A stretch of DNA of 25,341 bases from Pseudomonadota bacterium (GTDB lineage Bacteria; Desulfobacterota; Syntrophobacteria; Syntrophobacterales; Syntrophobacteraceae), in assembly GCA_023416335.1 (NCBI GenBank), contig JAEZHY010000040.1, positions 1 through 25,341 of the forward strand. Direction: 5' to 3'. The notes below the pieces were generated by a model, which made no database searches, had not been told where the DNA came from, and saw only the letters and a list, made by a program, of their open reading frames with translations. Positions 1 through 8,556 of this stretch are shown here, piece by piece; within the stretch, counting starts at the first letter, position 1, and every line of letters begins with the position of its first letter. Position numbers and translations under genes: made by a program.

Positions 1-79
1 TGTAAATGCCGGGCACGGCAAACTGATCGGATGCCGTCTCAAAAAGCCGCATCCTGCGGTCCAGTTCGTCAAACTTCAC
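1..79 (-). CDS. Thg1-like (tRNA-His guanylyltransferase family) protein, N-terminal fragment cut by window edge
   Basis: Only the first 26 codons lie in the window; the gene continues past base 1. It appears to start with GTG (77-79) preceded by GGGGAG about 7 nt upstream, and overlaps the end of the upstream SDR gene by 11 bp, so the two are probably co-transcribed. The translated start (MKFDELDRRMRLFETA, later VPGIY) matches my memory of the N-terminus of bacterial Thg1-like proteins, 3'-5' nucleotide-adding enzymes that act on tRNA ends. The metal-binding and catalytic residues of the family lie beyond the window, so the assignment rests on this short signature alone. Confidence 0.6.
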   Translation of the reverse strand, partial: MKFDELDRRMRLFETASDQFAVPGIY

Positions 80-1046
80 GAATCATCTCCCCGGACAATC
101 CGGGTTTACTGAGAAACCGCCCCTTTGTCCTGCGCTCCAACTCACTGAGGTACCCTGTCCCAAGCAGATTGGAATTCTCGCACACCCAGTCCGTCAGCCT
201 GGTTTTGCCGCTTGGAGGAGAATCCACATACAACAGTCCCGACATTAATCCTTTGATCTCTTCCCGGCTGATCAATTTATCGTGAACGACCATGCCAATC
301 AGGTTCGCTAGCAACGATCCAATGCGGGGAGGAATCGGAATAATCGGTCTCGGTTTTCCGATCAGGCGCCCTATTGTCTCAACAAGCTCTCGATACGTGA
401 AGGGTTCCGGTCCTACGGCATTGATGATATTGTTCTTTTTGCCCTCTCCCTCTTTTACGGCAAGCGCCGCAAGGTCATCTACATAAATAGGCCTTATCCT
501 GTAGCTGCCGTCTCCGAAAACGCCAAAAAGGGGAAATTTCCTCAGCAACCAAGCGATGTTGTTTATGAGAATCCCTTCATCGCCGAACAAAACCGCAGGA
601 CGCAGAATCGAATAGGGAAGCCCCGAATCGATCAGCAGGCGTTCGATTTCAGCCTTGCCCCTGAAGTACTCCAGATCGGATTCTTCCGAGGGGTTTGTGA
701 TGCTTATGTGCACTACCCGGGTTACCCCCGCCCTTTTTGCGGCATCGAAAAGAATGGAGCTGTTCTGAACGGCCGAGGCGTACGAAAACGAGACTGCGCC
801 CCTGTAGTTGAACCGGACATAGTATGTGTTGTAGAGAACCGCTGCCCCTTCCAGCGCTCTTTCCAGGGCGTCCGGCCTGTCAAAGCTCAGGGGATAGATC
901 GATATCTTTCTGCCGAAGGGGTTTGGACGCTCAAAAGAATTCGTCAGCGTTACTACGCGTTTGCCGGCATCAACCAGGCGCTTTGCAATAAATCTTCCCG
1001 AAAACCCGAAGGCCCCCGTCACTGCATGCAAGTCTTTTTCAGGCAT
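69..1046 (-). CDS. NAD(P)-binding SDR-family protein (atypical epimerase/dehydratase, NDUFA9-like)
   Basis: A 325-residue protein with an N-terminal Rossmann fold. The nucleotide-binding glycine motif TGAFGFSGR lies at residues 10-18, and a YxxxK pair (YFRGK, Tyr127/Lys131) is followed by the typical LPYSILRPAVLFG stretch. This arrangement is that of atypical extended short-chain dehydrogenases (NAD-dependent epimerase/dehydratase, NmrA or NDUFA9-like), which act on nucleotide sugars, quinone-related or lipid substrates; the substrate cannot be read from sequence. The soluble N-terminus shows no signal peptide. The ATG at 1046 has only a weak upstream GGTG. The 3' end overlaps the start of a Thg1-like gene by 11 bp, suggesting a two-gene unit. 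It is divergent from the tetR-exporter operon across a gap of about 270 bp. Confidence 0.85.
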   Translation of the reverse strand: MPEKDLHAVTGAFGFSGRFIAKRLVDAGKRVVTLTNSFERPNPFGRKISIYPLSFDRPDALERALEGAAVLYNTYYVRFNYRGAVSFSYASAVQNSSILFDAAKRAGVTRVVHISITNPSEESDLEYFRGKAEIERLLIDSGLPYSILRPAVLFGDEGILINNIAWLLRKFPLFGVFGDGSYRIRPIYVDDLAALAVKEGEGKKNNIINAVGPEPFTYRELVETIGRLIGKPRPIIPIPPRIGSLLANLIGMVVHDKLISREEIKGLMSGLLYVDSPPSGKTRLTDWVCENSNLLGTGYLSELERRTKGRFLSKPGLSGEMIREV

Positions 1047-1318
1047 GTTTTCACCAGTAATTAATACTATTTTCCTTTAAAGTTAAGCACTTGCAGAATT
1101 TGGATCATTTCCGACACTGGTCTGATTCAAGCAGACTCCCCGGGCAGAGGCAATCATCAGAAAGGCCGGCCGCTTCGAATGAAGTGCACAGATCGGGCCT
1201 CTCGCGGCTCTAATCTCTCCAGTACGGCAGCTGATAGAAAAACTCTTGCCATATTCAGGAAACTCGCTACACTGCGCCGGTTTCCAAAGTGTGCGAAGTG
1301 GAAAGGCATTGCCGACTT

Positions 1319-1990
1319 ATGCGAAACGGGGATCCTGATATCGACAAAGCAACTGCAGTTCCCTCTCCGAGACAGAGAATAATTGCCTGTGCCAAAAAGC
1401 ACTTCTTCACCAGAGGGCTTCGTACGGTTACCATGGACGAGTTGGCGGAAGATCTGGGAATGAGCAAAAAAACGCTCTACGCCCATTTCCCGAGCAAAAG
1501 CGAACTGGTCAAATCGGCATTGCTCGAAAAATTCGAGGCTGCCGACAGGGAAATGCAGCAGATCACTTCACAGGCGTCGAAGGATTTCCCCGGAACACTG
1601 CGAAACCTGCTCGCGGCCATTCAGAGCCAGACCGATGAAATTCAGCCGGCGTTTTTCCGCGACATTCAACGTCATGCGCCTGAAATATATCAATCCTTGA
1701 GCGATCGGCGCCGAAAAGCCATCCGACGGCATTTCGGAAAGCTTCTTCTGGCGGGACGCAAGGCGGAGATGGTCCGAAGGGATATACCTCCGAAGTTGAT
1801 CATGGACATAATGCTGAGTTCCGTGGCCGCCATCCTGAATCCTTCAAAATTGATGGAACTGCGGCTGACTCCTAAAGCTGCCATTTCCGCGATAATCAGG
1901 GTGATCCTGGAGGGTGTGGTTACCGGGGAGAAAGACCGGGTGAGATTCAATAAGCTGAGTGCAGACTACCCGGAGAAGCGAGATTTATGA
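1319..1990 (+). CDS. TetR/AcrR-family transcriptional regulator
   Basis: A 223-residue TetR-type repressor when started at the ATG at 1319 (GGAAAGG upstream); an in-frame GTG at 1289 would add 10 residues but has no clear ribosome-binding site. The DNA-binding domain covers roughly residues 18-65, with the helix-turn-helix MDELAEDLGMSKKTLYAHF near 39-57, a classic TetR signature. The C-terminal part is divergent, as usual for the ligand-binding domain. The stop overlaps the permease start by an ATGA, making this the first gene of the exporter operon, so it probably autoregulates the operon in response to an exported compound. The operator should lie in the 1047-1318 gap, but I could not identify a convincing palindrome there. 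Confidence 0.9.
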   Translation: MRNGDPDIDKATAVPSPRQRIIACAKKHFFTRGLRTVTMDELAEDLGMSKKTLYAHFPSKSELVKSALLEKFEAADREMQQITSQASKDFPGTLRNLLAAIQSQTDEIQPAFFRDIQRHAPEIYQSLSDRRRKAIRRHFGKLLLAGRKAEMVRRDIPPKLIMDIMLSSVAAILNPSKLMELRLTPKAAISAIIRVILEGVVTGEKDRVRFNKLSADYPEKRDL

Positions 1991-3129
1991 AATACACGGG
2001 AATATGCAAAATAGCCTTCAAGCTGCTGGTTAACGACCGCGGCAAGTTTGCCACTCTGGTCGTCGGCATAACGTTTTCCATCTTTCTGATGGTGCAGGTG
2101 ACCTCAATCTTCGCCGGGGTTTTCTCGAAGGCTTCTTCGACGATTATCAATATCGGGGCCAGGCTGTGGGTTATAGACCCGGCCCTGAACAACCCTTTGG
2201 CAAATATCCCGCTTCCGGAATATGTCCTGGATGCCGTCCGAAGCATCGAGGGGGTCAAGTACGCGGTGCCGCTGTATTCGGGCTCGGCGCTTCTCAAGCT
2301 GCAAAGCGGGACTTACCAGTCCGCCACCATCCTCGGACTGGACGACGCAACCCTCGTGGGGAGGCCGGAGATGATAGCCGGGAACCTCGAAGACATTTAT
2401 GGAGAAAATGCCTTCATTGCCGTCAAGGACCAGGAATTCGTAAAACTCGAAAATCCCGCAATCGGGACGTCTTTCGAGGTGAACGATCATAGAGGGATCA
2501 TCGTCGGAATCGCGAAGGTCGCCGCAAGCGGGCTTTTCGGAATTCCAACCCTCTACACGCTCTACAGCAGGGCCACACAATATATACCCTCCACGCGTTT
2601 TACGACGTCCTACATTCTCGTCGAGCCCAAGAGCGAAGCCGATATTCCCATCATCAGGCAGCGTGTCGCGGAAACGGGTTACCTCATGCTGACAAACGAG
2701 GATTTCAGAAAGAGGATCTCTGATTTCTATATGTACAAGACCGGAGCGGGAATAAACATTTTCATGATGACCATCTTCAGCTTCGTGGTGGGGCTGTCCA
2801 TTTCAGGACAAACCTTCTATGCCTTCGTACTGGAAAACATGGAAAAATTCGGGGCACTCAAGGCGATAGGCGCAAAGAGCTACGAGCTGATTCTCATGAT
2901 TCTTTTTCAGGCGCTGTTTGCCGGGACTGTGGGCTACGGCCTGGGAGTGGGCCTGTGCTCGCTGATCGTAAACATCGCCATCCGTAAAGTCCCATCCTAT
3001 ACGGCCGCCATAACCTTCTTCAACCTGGGCATGGCCTTTTTCGTGGTCCTGATGATCGTAGCGGTTTCGAGCTACATAGCCGTCAGGAAGGTGATCAAGG
3101 TCGAGCCGTTTGACATATTCCGGGGCTGA
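1987..3129 (+). CDS. ABC transporter permease, FtsX/MacB (DevC-like) type
   Basis: A 380-residue integral membrane protein. One membrane segment near residues 20-42 is followed by a periplasmic domain of about 220 residues (MacB-PCD-like), then three closely spaced membrane segments in the last 130 residues, beginning around GINIFMMTIFSFVVGLSI. The conserved cytoplasmic loop after the second segment carries EKFGALKAIGAK, the coupling motif of FtsX-like permeases. Such permeases do not form a classic channel but act with an ATPase and a periplasmic adaptor to push substrates through the outer membrane. It overlaps tetR by 4 bp (ATGA), and the ATPase gene begins 2 bp after its stop. It resembles the DevC/MacB class; the substrate is unknown. 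Confidence 0.9.
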   Translation: MKYTGICKIAFKLLVNDRGKFATLVVGITFSIFLMVQVTSIFAGVFSKASSTIINIGARLWVIDPALNNPLANIPLPEYVLDAVRSIEGVKYAVPLYSGSALLKLQSGTYQSATILGLDDATLVGRPEMIAGNLEDIYGENAFIAVKDQEFVKLENPAIGTSFEVNDHRGIIVGIAKVAASGLFGIPTLYTLYSRATQYIPSTRFTTSYILVEPKSEADIPIIRQRVAETGYLMLTNEDFRKRISDFYMYKTGAGINIFMMTIFSFVVGLSISGQTFYAFVLENMEKFGALKAIGAKSYELILMILFQALFAGTVGYGLGVGLCSLIVNIAIRKVPSYTAAITFFNLGMAFFVVLMIVAVSSYIAVRKVIKVEPFDIFRG

Positions 3130-3130
3130 T

Positions 3131-3832
3131 ATGGGCAAAGCATTCCTGGTAAACGGTCTGGTCAAGTGGTTCGGTGAAGAGGACGCGCGCACCTATGCCG
3201 TTCGAGACGTCAGTTTCGATGCGGCCCTCGGCGAGATGCTCTATATCGTAGGTCCGTCAGGCAGCGGTAAAACGACGCTGCTCAGCATGATATCCGGCAT
3301 TCTGAAGCCCAATTCCGGCACGGTCCACGTGCTCGACAGGGAAATATGGAAACTCAGCCCGAACGATCTTGCCGAGTTCCGGTTGAACAGCATCGGGTTC
3401 GTGTTCCAGGACCACCATCTCTTCCCGAAACTCACCACGGTCGAAAACGTAGCAATCCCCCTCATTCTCAAAAAGCGCGACTGGGACGAGTCACTCCGCG
3501 AGGCAATGGAGTATCTCGATCTGGTGGGGCTTAAGTCGAAGGCTTCAGTCCCGCCCGTGAAACTGAGCGGAGGCGAAAAGCAGCGGGTGGCTATTGCAAG
3601 GGCCATGGTGAGCAGCCCGGAACTGCTGATAATGGACGAACCGACCGCATCGCTCGACGGAACCACCGGCAGAAGGATCATCACCTTCGTTAAGGAAAAT
3701 GTACTGAACGAAAAAAGATGTGTTTTGATCGTTACGCATGATTCGAGGATTTTCGAATACGCCGACAGAGTGATTCGCATGGAAGACGGAAGGTTGGCGG
3801 AGGCAGGGAACGGAGGACGAGGTGAAAAGTAA
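3131..3832 (+). CDS. ABC transporter ATP-binding protein (LolD/MacB/DevA-type)
   Basis: A 233-residue nucleotide-binding subunit with all motifs intact: Walker A GPSGSGKTT at residues 41-49, Q-loop Gln93, signature LSGGEKQR at 145-152, Walker B LLIMDEP at 165-171 and H-loop His203 in VTHD. The spacing is that of the MacB/LolD/DevA subgroup, which energises FtsX-like permeases. The start chosen is the ATG at 3131, directly after the permease stop; an in-frame ATG at 3110 would overlap the permease. The next gene begins 11 bp before this stop, so translation is probably coupled. Confidence 0.94.
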   Translation: MGKAFLVNGLVKWFGEEDARTYAVRDVSFDAALGEMLYIVGPSGSGKTTLLSMISGILKPNSGTVHVLDREIWKLSPNDLAEFRLNSIGFVFQDHHLFPKLTTVENVAIPLILKKRDWDESLREAMEYLDLVGLKSKASVPPVKLSGGEKQRVAIARAMVSSPELLIMDEPTASLDGTTGRRIITFVKENVLNEKRCVLIVTHDSRIFEYADRVIRMEDGRLAEAGNGGRGEK

Positions 3833-4919
3833 GTTGTTGTTCATACTGGCAATGATAGGGGTGATCGGGGCACTGGCGAGCGCATTCATGTTCCGTTCCG
3901 AGAAAGAGCCCATACCTCCCGCCTTCAATCCGGCTGCAAACCCTTATGCAAAAGGTATTTACGCGAACGGCATCGTCGAGAGTCATCAGTCGAACGGAGC
4001 GAATATAAACATTTTCCCCGAAGTGGCCGGAGTGATCACCCAGATTCCCGCAGTGGAAGGGGCGACGGTCAAAAAGGGAGAGATCCTGATCCAACTGGAC
4101 GATTCGGTCCAGCGGCGTGCCTGCGAGCAACTGAAAGCACAGGCCGATGCTGCGCTTGCGGCGCTCGAAGCCTTGAAGGCTCAGCCCAGGAAAGAGAACC
4201 TGGAAGTCTCCAAAGCTCAGGTCGAGTATGCGGCGGCAAACGTCAGGACGTATCAGAGCCAGTTTGAAAAGCTCAAAAAAGCCCATGATTCGGTCCCGGG
4301 TTCGGTCAGCAGGGACCAGTTGGACAATATTGCAAACGCGCTCAAAGCGGCGGAAGCCAATCTCGAGGTAACGAGGAGACAGCTCGAATTGACTAAAGCC
4401 GGCGCCTGGGCCTACGACATCCGCAACCAGCAGCACCAGTACGAGGCCTTGTGCAGGGCACACGAAAGTTCACTGGCACTTCTCGAAAAGTACGCCATCC
4501 GCGCTCCGGTCGATGGAGTCATTTACTCGGTGAATGCAGCTCCCGGCAGCTTCATATCGACCTCGGGCGCTTACGGGATTTACACGACCGGCTACAGCCC
4601 CGTCGTCGTCATGGGAAATGCGGACCAGTACCTGAGCGTCCGGTGCTACATTGACGAAATACTCATTTCGAGGCTTCCCTCCGGCGGGAACTTCAACGGA
4701 CATCTCAGCGCCAGGATGTTCATAAGGGGGACGGACGTCTCGATCCCCCTGGAATTCGTTCGAATTCAGCCCTATGTGACGCCCAAGATCCAGCTCTCCA
4801 ATCAGAGAACGGAAAGAGTTGACGTCAGAGTGCTGCCGGTGCTCTTTCGCTTTACCCCGCCAAAGGACACGGGCGTCTATCCCGGCCAGCTCGTGGATGT
4901 TTATCTGGAGTCGAAGTGA
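3822..4919 (+). CDS. HlyD/DevB-type periplasmic adaptor (membrane fusion) protein
   Basis: A 365-residue adaptor with GTG start and a good GGAGGA ribosome-binding site 4-9 nt upstream. An N-terminal membrane anchor at residues 4-22 is followed by the first half of a lipoyl/biotinyl-like domain (VAGVITQIPAVEGATVKKGE), and a long alpha-helical hairpin from about residue 95 to 220, rich in Ala/Gln/Lys. The second lipoyl half (YAIRAPVDGVIYSVNAAPG) and a beta-barrel region follow. The protein should bridge the inner-membrane transporter to a TolC-like outer-membrane channel; no such channel gene is in the window, so it must be encoded elsewhere. It ends the operon with permease and ATPase. Confidence 0.9.
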   Translation: MKSKLLFILAMIGVIGALASAFMFRSEKEPIPPAFNPAANPYAKGIYANGIVESHQSNGANINIFPEVAGVITQIPAVEGATVKKGEILIQLDDSVQRRACEQLKAQADAALAALEALKAQPRKENLEVSKAQVEYAAANVRTYQSQFEKLKKAHDSVPGSVSRDQLDNIANALKAAEANLEVTRRQLELTKAGAWAYDIRNQQHQYEALCRAHESSLALLEKYAIRAPVDGVIYSVNAAPGSFISTSGAYGIYTTGYSPVVVMGNADQYLSVRCYIDEILISRLPSGGNFNGHLSARMFIRGTDVSIPLEFVRIQPYVTPKIQLSNQRTERVDVRVLPVLFRFTPPKDTGVYPGQLVDVYLESK

Positions 4920-5024
4920 TTGCAGGGCGGGAGCGCTGTTCACTTCTTTGTGGCCTCTCCTTGCGGGTGTATTTGATAAACCAACAAGGCTGAATGACAT
5001 CAGGTATTACTATGAGAGGCTGCC

Positions 5025-5171
5025 ATGAACGATCGATATGATTTCTCGAATGCGGAGAAAGGAAAATTCTACAGCCAAAGAGAAGAATTAAGAATCCCCG
5101 TCTATCTGGATGCCGATCTGTCCTCCATCGTCAATGAGATCCTGCGCAAAGAGATAGAAAAGGAAGAATGA
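5025..5171 (+). pseudogene. Antitoxin-like small protein (YDFS...GKFY type) with apparent in-frame internal deletion
   Basis: A 48-codon ORF. It begins MNDRYDFSNAEKGKFY, then has IPVYLDAD followed directly by LSSIVNEILRKEIE. In the antitoxin-like family I recall, the start (YDFSKGKRGKFY), the strand LPVYLD and the C-terminal helix (LSxIVNELLRKDIE) are all present, but about 15 residues normally separate the last two. Here they are fused in frame, removing most of the first helix of the ribbon-helix-helix-like domain. It may therefore be a non-functional relic or a very short variant. The preceding frame ends in DIRYYYERLP with an ATGA overlap at the start codon. That could be the tail of a lost partner toxin, but it is too short to assign. 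Confidence 0.5.
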
Positions 5172-5236
5172 CAGGCCGTCGGAAACTCATCTTTCACGAG
5201 GTTGAGTCCGACTGTATCAAGTACGGCAGCTTTTTC

Positions 5237-6541
5237 TTAAGTATCCGCTTTACTCACCGTTTTATTTACGGGTTCATCCGTCAGATTCAGCTTGTCCGCG
5301 ATCTCAGGATAGAGAACACGCGCGCAGGCCGGGCAGATGCTGTGCGTAAACTCCGCGTTGGAATGTTCCCGGACGTAGTGTTCGATCTGTTGCCAGTAGC
5401 CCTTGTCGTCCCGGATTTTTTTGCAGGAAGCACAGATCGGGAGCAGGCCGCTCAGCGTCTTTATCTGCGACACGGCATTCTGAAGCTCGGAGATAAGCCG
5501 GTTACGCTCTTCCTCAACTCGCTTTCGTTCCGTAATATCGACGATGCTGGACAGAACATGTTTTTCATTGTTAATGGTAATGATCCCTGCCGAGATCAAG
5601 CCGGTCCTGACCTCTCCCGATTTTGTCCTGAGTTGCTCCTCCATTTCCCGGATACTGCCGTGTTTCGATAATTCCGCTACAATAGCATCCCTGCTTTCCT
5701 CATTTCGCCAAATATGGAGGTCCAGCGAAGTCTCCCCCAGCACCTCCGAGCGGGTATAGCCGGTTGCATTCACAAAAGCCTCGTTCACTTCCAGGATTCT
5801 TCCGTCGGGAAAGCTAGTCAAGGCGATCGCATAAGGTGAGCAATGAAAAGCAGTGGAGAATTTGGCCTCTTCGTTCGCAATGCGCACCAGCAGCCTTTTG
5901 TTCACCATCAAAGAAAGGCAGTAGGTCAGCGCGATCAGAAGCAGTTCGTATAGAAGGGGAATAATCGTCTCGGACCCGCTCAGCCGAAAGTAGTCCTGTT
6001 CGAGCCCCGTGGCTGCAAGGAGCCCGGCAATCCGGCAAATGTTGACGACGCAGAAAGCCGCAAAAACAAGCCCGACGCACCGAGTCAGCGGACGCATGTG
6101 AGGTGCCGCCCCCGCGAGCATCAGCCACACGCATTGGAAGGAAATAATGAGCAGGGCCGCGGATATGTTGATGCTTCTTATCCGCAGGTCGGGTTGGACA
6201 AAGGTGAAATAGCCGTGGACGATAACGAAGGCACACAGAAGGACATAGTTGTGAATCTGAGGTCCTCTTTTGCCCGTGAAGCGTTCCAGTCCCACATAGC
6301 CCAATATGGCCCCTGCGAAGATCATGGCATTTGCGACTATAATTGAAATCCAGTCCGGCACTATGCCGCGCAGGAGGATCAGGAAGAACGCAGATGTATA
6401 AAAACAGTAATTAACGGCCCAAAATCCGGTTCCTTCGAAACGCTCCCGGCTTTGACGCCACAACTGCACGAGGACAAGCGTGCAGAGAATGTCCGCAGTG
6501 AGCATGGTGAGGTAAACGGTTCTTACGTTCAGAAATTCCAT
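5237..6541 (-). CDS. Membrane sensor-like protein with PAS domain and C-terminal Cys-rich tail
   Basis: A 434-residue protein. The ATG at 6539-6541 is chosen because the longer frame upstream (to 6859) is low-complexity and lacks membrane or domain character. About seven hydrophobic segments fill residues 1-220, as in MHYT/7TM-like input domains. A PAS domain spans about 235-345 (GRILEVNEAFVNATGYTRSEVLGE ... IVDITERK), ending in the usual coiled linker. The tail (LSGLLPICASCKKIRDDKGYW ... ICPACARVLYPE) has two CxxC pairs and is common at the end of deltaproteobacterial sensor proteins. There is no histidine kinase, GGDEF or EAL domain, so its output must go through a partner. Monocistronic; function uncertain beyond sensing. 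Confidence 0.82.
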   Translation of the reverse strand: MEFLNVRTVYLTMLTADILCTLVLVQLWRQSRERFEGTGFWAVNYCFYTSAFFLILLRGIVPDWISIIVANAMIFAGAILGYVGLERFTGKRGPQIHNYVLLCAFVIVHGYFTFVQPDLRIRSINISAALLIISFQCVWLMLAGAAPHMRPLTRCVGLVFAAFCVVNICRIAGLLAATGLEQDYFRLSGSETIIPLLYELLLIALTYCLSLMVNKRLLVRIANEEAKFSTAFHCSPYAIALTSFPDGRILEVNEAFVNATGYTRSEVLGETSLDLHIWRNEESRDAIVAELSKHGSIREMEEQLRTKSGEVRTGLISAGIITINNEKHVLSSIVDITERKRVEEERNRLISELQNAVSQIKTLSGLLPICASCKKIRDDKGYWQQIEHYVREHSNAEFTHSICPACARVLYPEIADKLNLTDEPVNKTVSKADT

Positions 6542-6878
6542 AAACCCAAACCGCCTTATCCGTAAGCATTGTTCCCCGAACAATGGAAACCAACTGTGCC
6601 TGCCGGCCTTGCCCGGTGTTGCCGGAATAAATCGGCATTCCGGGTTCGTTTCAAGACAGGAATTTGAGTGGAGAGGGCTCAGTCGAGTAGTGCAAATCCG
6701 AAATCTCTGCGTTGAGGAACGGTTTCCTGACCGTGCCGGCCGGGAGCTATGGAGGGCGGCCCAGGCAGCGTCTTTTTGCGGCCAGGAATCATTTCCAGGT
6801 GCGGGGCACAAGAGGCCGCCATGGAGTTGCCGGAAGTGAGAGGATCCGGAGTGGCCCAAAGGGCGTCATTCTCACCTC
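6542..6878. other. Intergenic region of 337 bp
   Basis: This gap between the PAS gene start and the end of the YkuD gene should hold the PAS-gene promoter (minus strand). Open frames here have no recognisable protein character. Apart from the hairpin at 6567-6585, I see no RNA gene, terminator or repeat. Confidence 0.4.
6567..6585. repeat. Short perfect inverted repeat upstream of the PAS gene
   Basis: Arms CATTGTTC and GAACAATG (8 bp each) enclose a 3-nt CCC loop. The site lies about 26 bp upstream of the PAS-protein start on the minus strand, in a position where a regulator or an mRNA hairpin could act. No matching regulator is evident. Confidence 0.4.
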
Positions 6879-7646
6879 TCACCCCACCTCATAATAAGAT
6901 TTGAAGATTTCGCCGTTCGAATACTTTTCCGGCAGCACATAGACAATGCCGCTCGTCCCGGTGAAAGCCGGTTTGACGACGTCATCGAAGAATTTGGCGG
7001 GTACGTTGATGCAGCCGTGGGAAATGCGTTTATTGAGCGGCGTCGGAGTGGCCAGGCGCTGAAGGCGGCGCTCCCTGGGGTTGTTCGTCAGCACCCTGTG
7101 CAAGGAAATGCCGTTACTATAATCTACCCAGAGCACATCCTTTCCGTCCATATTAATGCCCATCGATGCCACAAAGCGACCTGCCGGTGTGGTTTGCTGA
7201 TCGGGGCGCATTTTCGACAGCTCCATACTGCCAATACCGGGAAACGAGTCGTCACCCAGCGCAAGGCCGAGCAGGGCCCGGGCCGCTCCGCGAAGTTGCC
7301 CGTCTGCGGCAAATACGAATACTCTTGCGTCCATCTTATCGACTATCACGAATGGCATGCCGCGATTGTCGCCTGAATCGACCACCCAATCCGCCACGTC
7401 CCGGGTATTTTGGGATTTATGCTCCCCCTGGAAGTTCGCCCGCCCGGCATGCGGCACCGACACGAGTTGCACCTCCATACCTACCGGGGCGGTTGAGATT
7501 TTTTGCACTGAGGATGAGCGGCCGCTTTGCACGGCATAGCCGGAAGCCACAGCCGGGTGAGGACCCAGACAGACAACCAGCAGGCCAAAGAGAAGTCCTC
7601 CGGTCATTCTCACCGCAAGCGAGTGCAAAATACCCGAGTGCTTCAT
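6879..7646 (-). CDS. Exported L,D-transpeptidase (YkuD) domain protein
   Basis: A 255-residue protein from the ATG at 7644-7646. That start gives a normal signal peptide (basic start, hydrophobic GGLLFGLLVVCL, cleavage near AVASG); an in-frame ATG at 7715 would add 23 residues. The C-terminal half is a YkuD catalytic domain: SLHRV supplies the conserved His, and ISHGCINVP carries the catalytic Cys. Family members cross-link peptidoglycan stem peptides (3-3 links) or attach proteins to the wall in the periplasm. The linker before the domain (KMRPDQQTTPAGRF) has the usual TPAGxF lead-in. The gene is upstream of the PAS gene on the same strand, separated by 337 bp. A proline-rich lipoprotein gene precedes it, so an envelope role fits the local context. 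Confidence 0.88.
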   Translation of the reverse strand: MKHSGILHSLAVRMTGGLLFGLLVVCLGPHPAVASGYAVQSGRSSSVQKISTAPVGMEVQLVSVPHAGRANFQGEHKSQNTRDVADWVVDSGDNRGMPFVIVDKMDARVFVFAADGQLRGAARALLGLALGDDSFPGIGSMELSKMRPDQQTTPAGRFVASMGINMDGKDVLWVDYSNGISLHRVLTNNPRERRLQRLATPTPLNKRISHGCINVPAKFFDDVVKPAFTGTSGIVYVLPEKYSNGEIFKSYYEVG

Positions 7647-7743
7647 ATGCCGCAAAGCCCCCAAAGCGGAAATAAACTTTTTACTATTTATTCCAAATAC
7701 TTGCTCATTAACCATACTATTGCTCTCATCCGGTGAACTTATA

Positions 7744-7772
7744 AACCTGCCCTGTAATCAACAGGGCAGGTT
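7744..7772 (-). terminator. Strong hairpin between the lipoprotein and YkuD genes
   Basis: Perfect 12-bp arms AACCTGCCCTGT / ACAGGGCAGGTT with a 5-nt loop lie 13 bp after the lipoprotein stop on the minus strand. The following bases (TTTATAAGTT) are only weakly T-rich. It is probably a terminator or attenuator for the lipoprotein mRNA, but could also be a processing hairpin. Confidence 0.5.
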
Positions 7773-7784
7773 GCCGTCACCGGT

Positions 7785-7982
7785 CTATCCGCGATCGACT
7801 TTCGGCGGAAGAGCCTGTGGAGGTTGCGGAGCCGGAGGAGGAGCCTCCCTGACCACCGGAGGAGGTGAGGACGGAGGAGGACCTGCATCTGCCATCATAG
7901 ACTGCTGGTGACATGCACAGCCGGCCAAAGTCATGAATAGGACTACAAACAGCAATACACGCCCAACTAAGCCTTTTCTCAT
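7785..7982 (-). CDS. Small proline-rich lipoprotein
   Basis: A 65-residue protein. The start (MRKGLVGRVLLFVVLFM) forms a signal peptide ending in the lipobox LAGC, so the Cys should be lipidated and the mature protein of about 43 residues anchored in the membrane. The mature part is almost entirely Pro/Ala/Gln-rich (PPPSSPPPVV, PPPAPQPPQALPP) and looks like an extended periplasmic tether with no folded domain. The start at 7982 has AGAAGGGG about 7 nt upstream. An in-frame GTG at 8072 would add 30 residues ahead of the signal and is less likely. No function can be assigned; the neighbouring L,D-transpeptidase suggests a cell-envelope role. Confidence 0.65.
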   Translation of the reverse strand: MRKGLVGRVLLFVVLFMTLAGCACHQQSMMADAGPPPSSPPPVVREAPPPAPQPPQALPPKVDRG

Positions 7983-8556
7983 TGGAACCCCTTCTATTGG
8001 TAGGCAATCCAACCAATGCTGACCGATACTCACTTCATCATTCGATACGAGAGTTCTCGCGTCATACATCACCTTTCTCTCTTTACTAGATGATAAGGAT
8101 TTCAGTATGGATGGGTATCAATGACTGCTTGCTTTTATCTATTTTTTCTTCGCCCTGGTAGGTCACTTGAGGCCGGCAGCATTAGAGGTCTGCCGACGAA
8201 TATCCGAAACACTCTGTGTCTTATTTGTAAATATATGCAATGATATTGCTCCCTTAGGCTTTTCCAGACCGGCATCTCAACGGTGGTCTGTCCGAATTTC
8301 CTGCACTTTCATAGTCTTGATTGCCCCGATCGCCAAATGCACGGCCGGCGGCTGGCCGGGGGCATCCCTCCACCGCTGCTGTGTTGAAGCCTTCCGGATA
8401 GGTGATTAAGAAAAAGAGAATGAAAATGCGTCCAACGTCGTGGAATTCAACTTATCCCGAAAAAATGGCAGGCCGGCGAATTGATGGTTCTACCGGCGAC
8501 GTGTGCGCAAAACCAACCGGCAGCCGCCGGGAATCTGCTCCAGTAAGGAAATTGCT
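7983..8556. other. Divergent intergenic region of 574 bp
   Basis: This region separates the lipoprotein (minus) from the selenoprotein (plus) and should contain both promoters. It is AT-rich around 8080-8160 and GC-rich with a CCGGC/GGCCGG-type short palindrome near 8343-8360. I found no convincing protein gene, tRNA or known riboswitch, and no promoter I would place with confidence. Confidence 0.35.

Noticed and set aside
6542..6859. Extended N-terminus of the PAS protein from 6859
   Set aside because: The added 106 residues are low in protein character and contain no signal or domain; the ATG at 6541 opens directly on the membrane domain.
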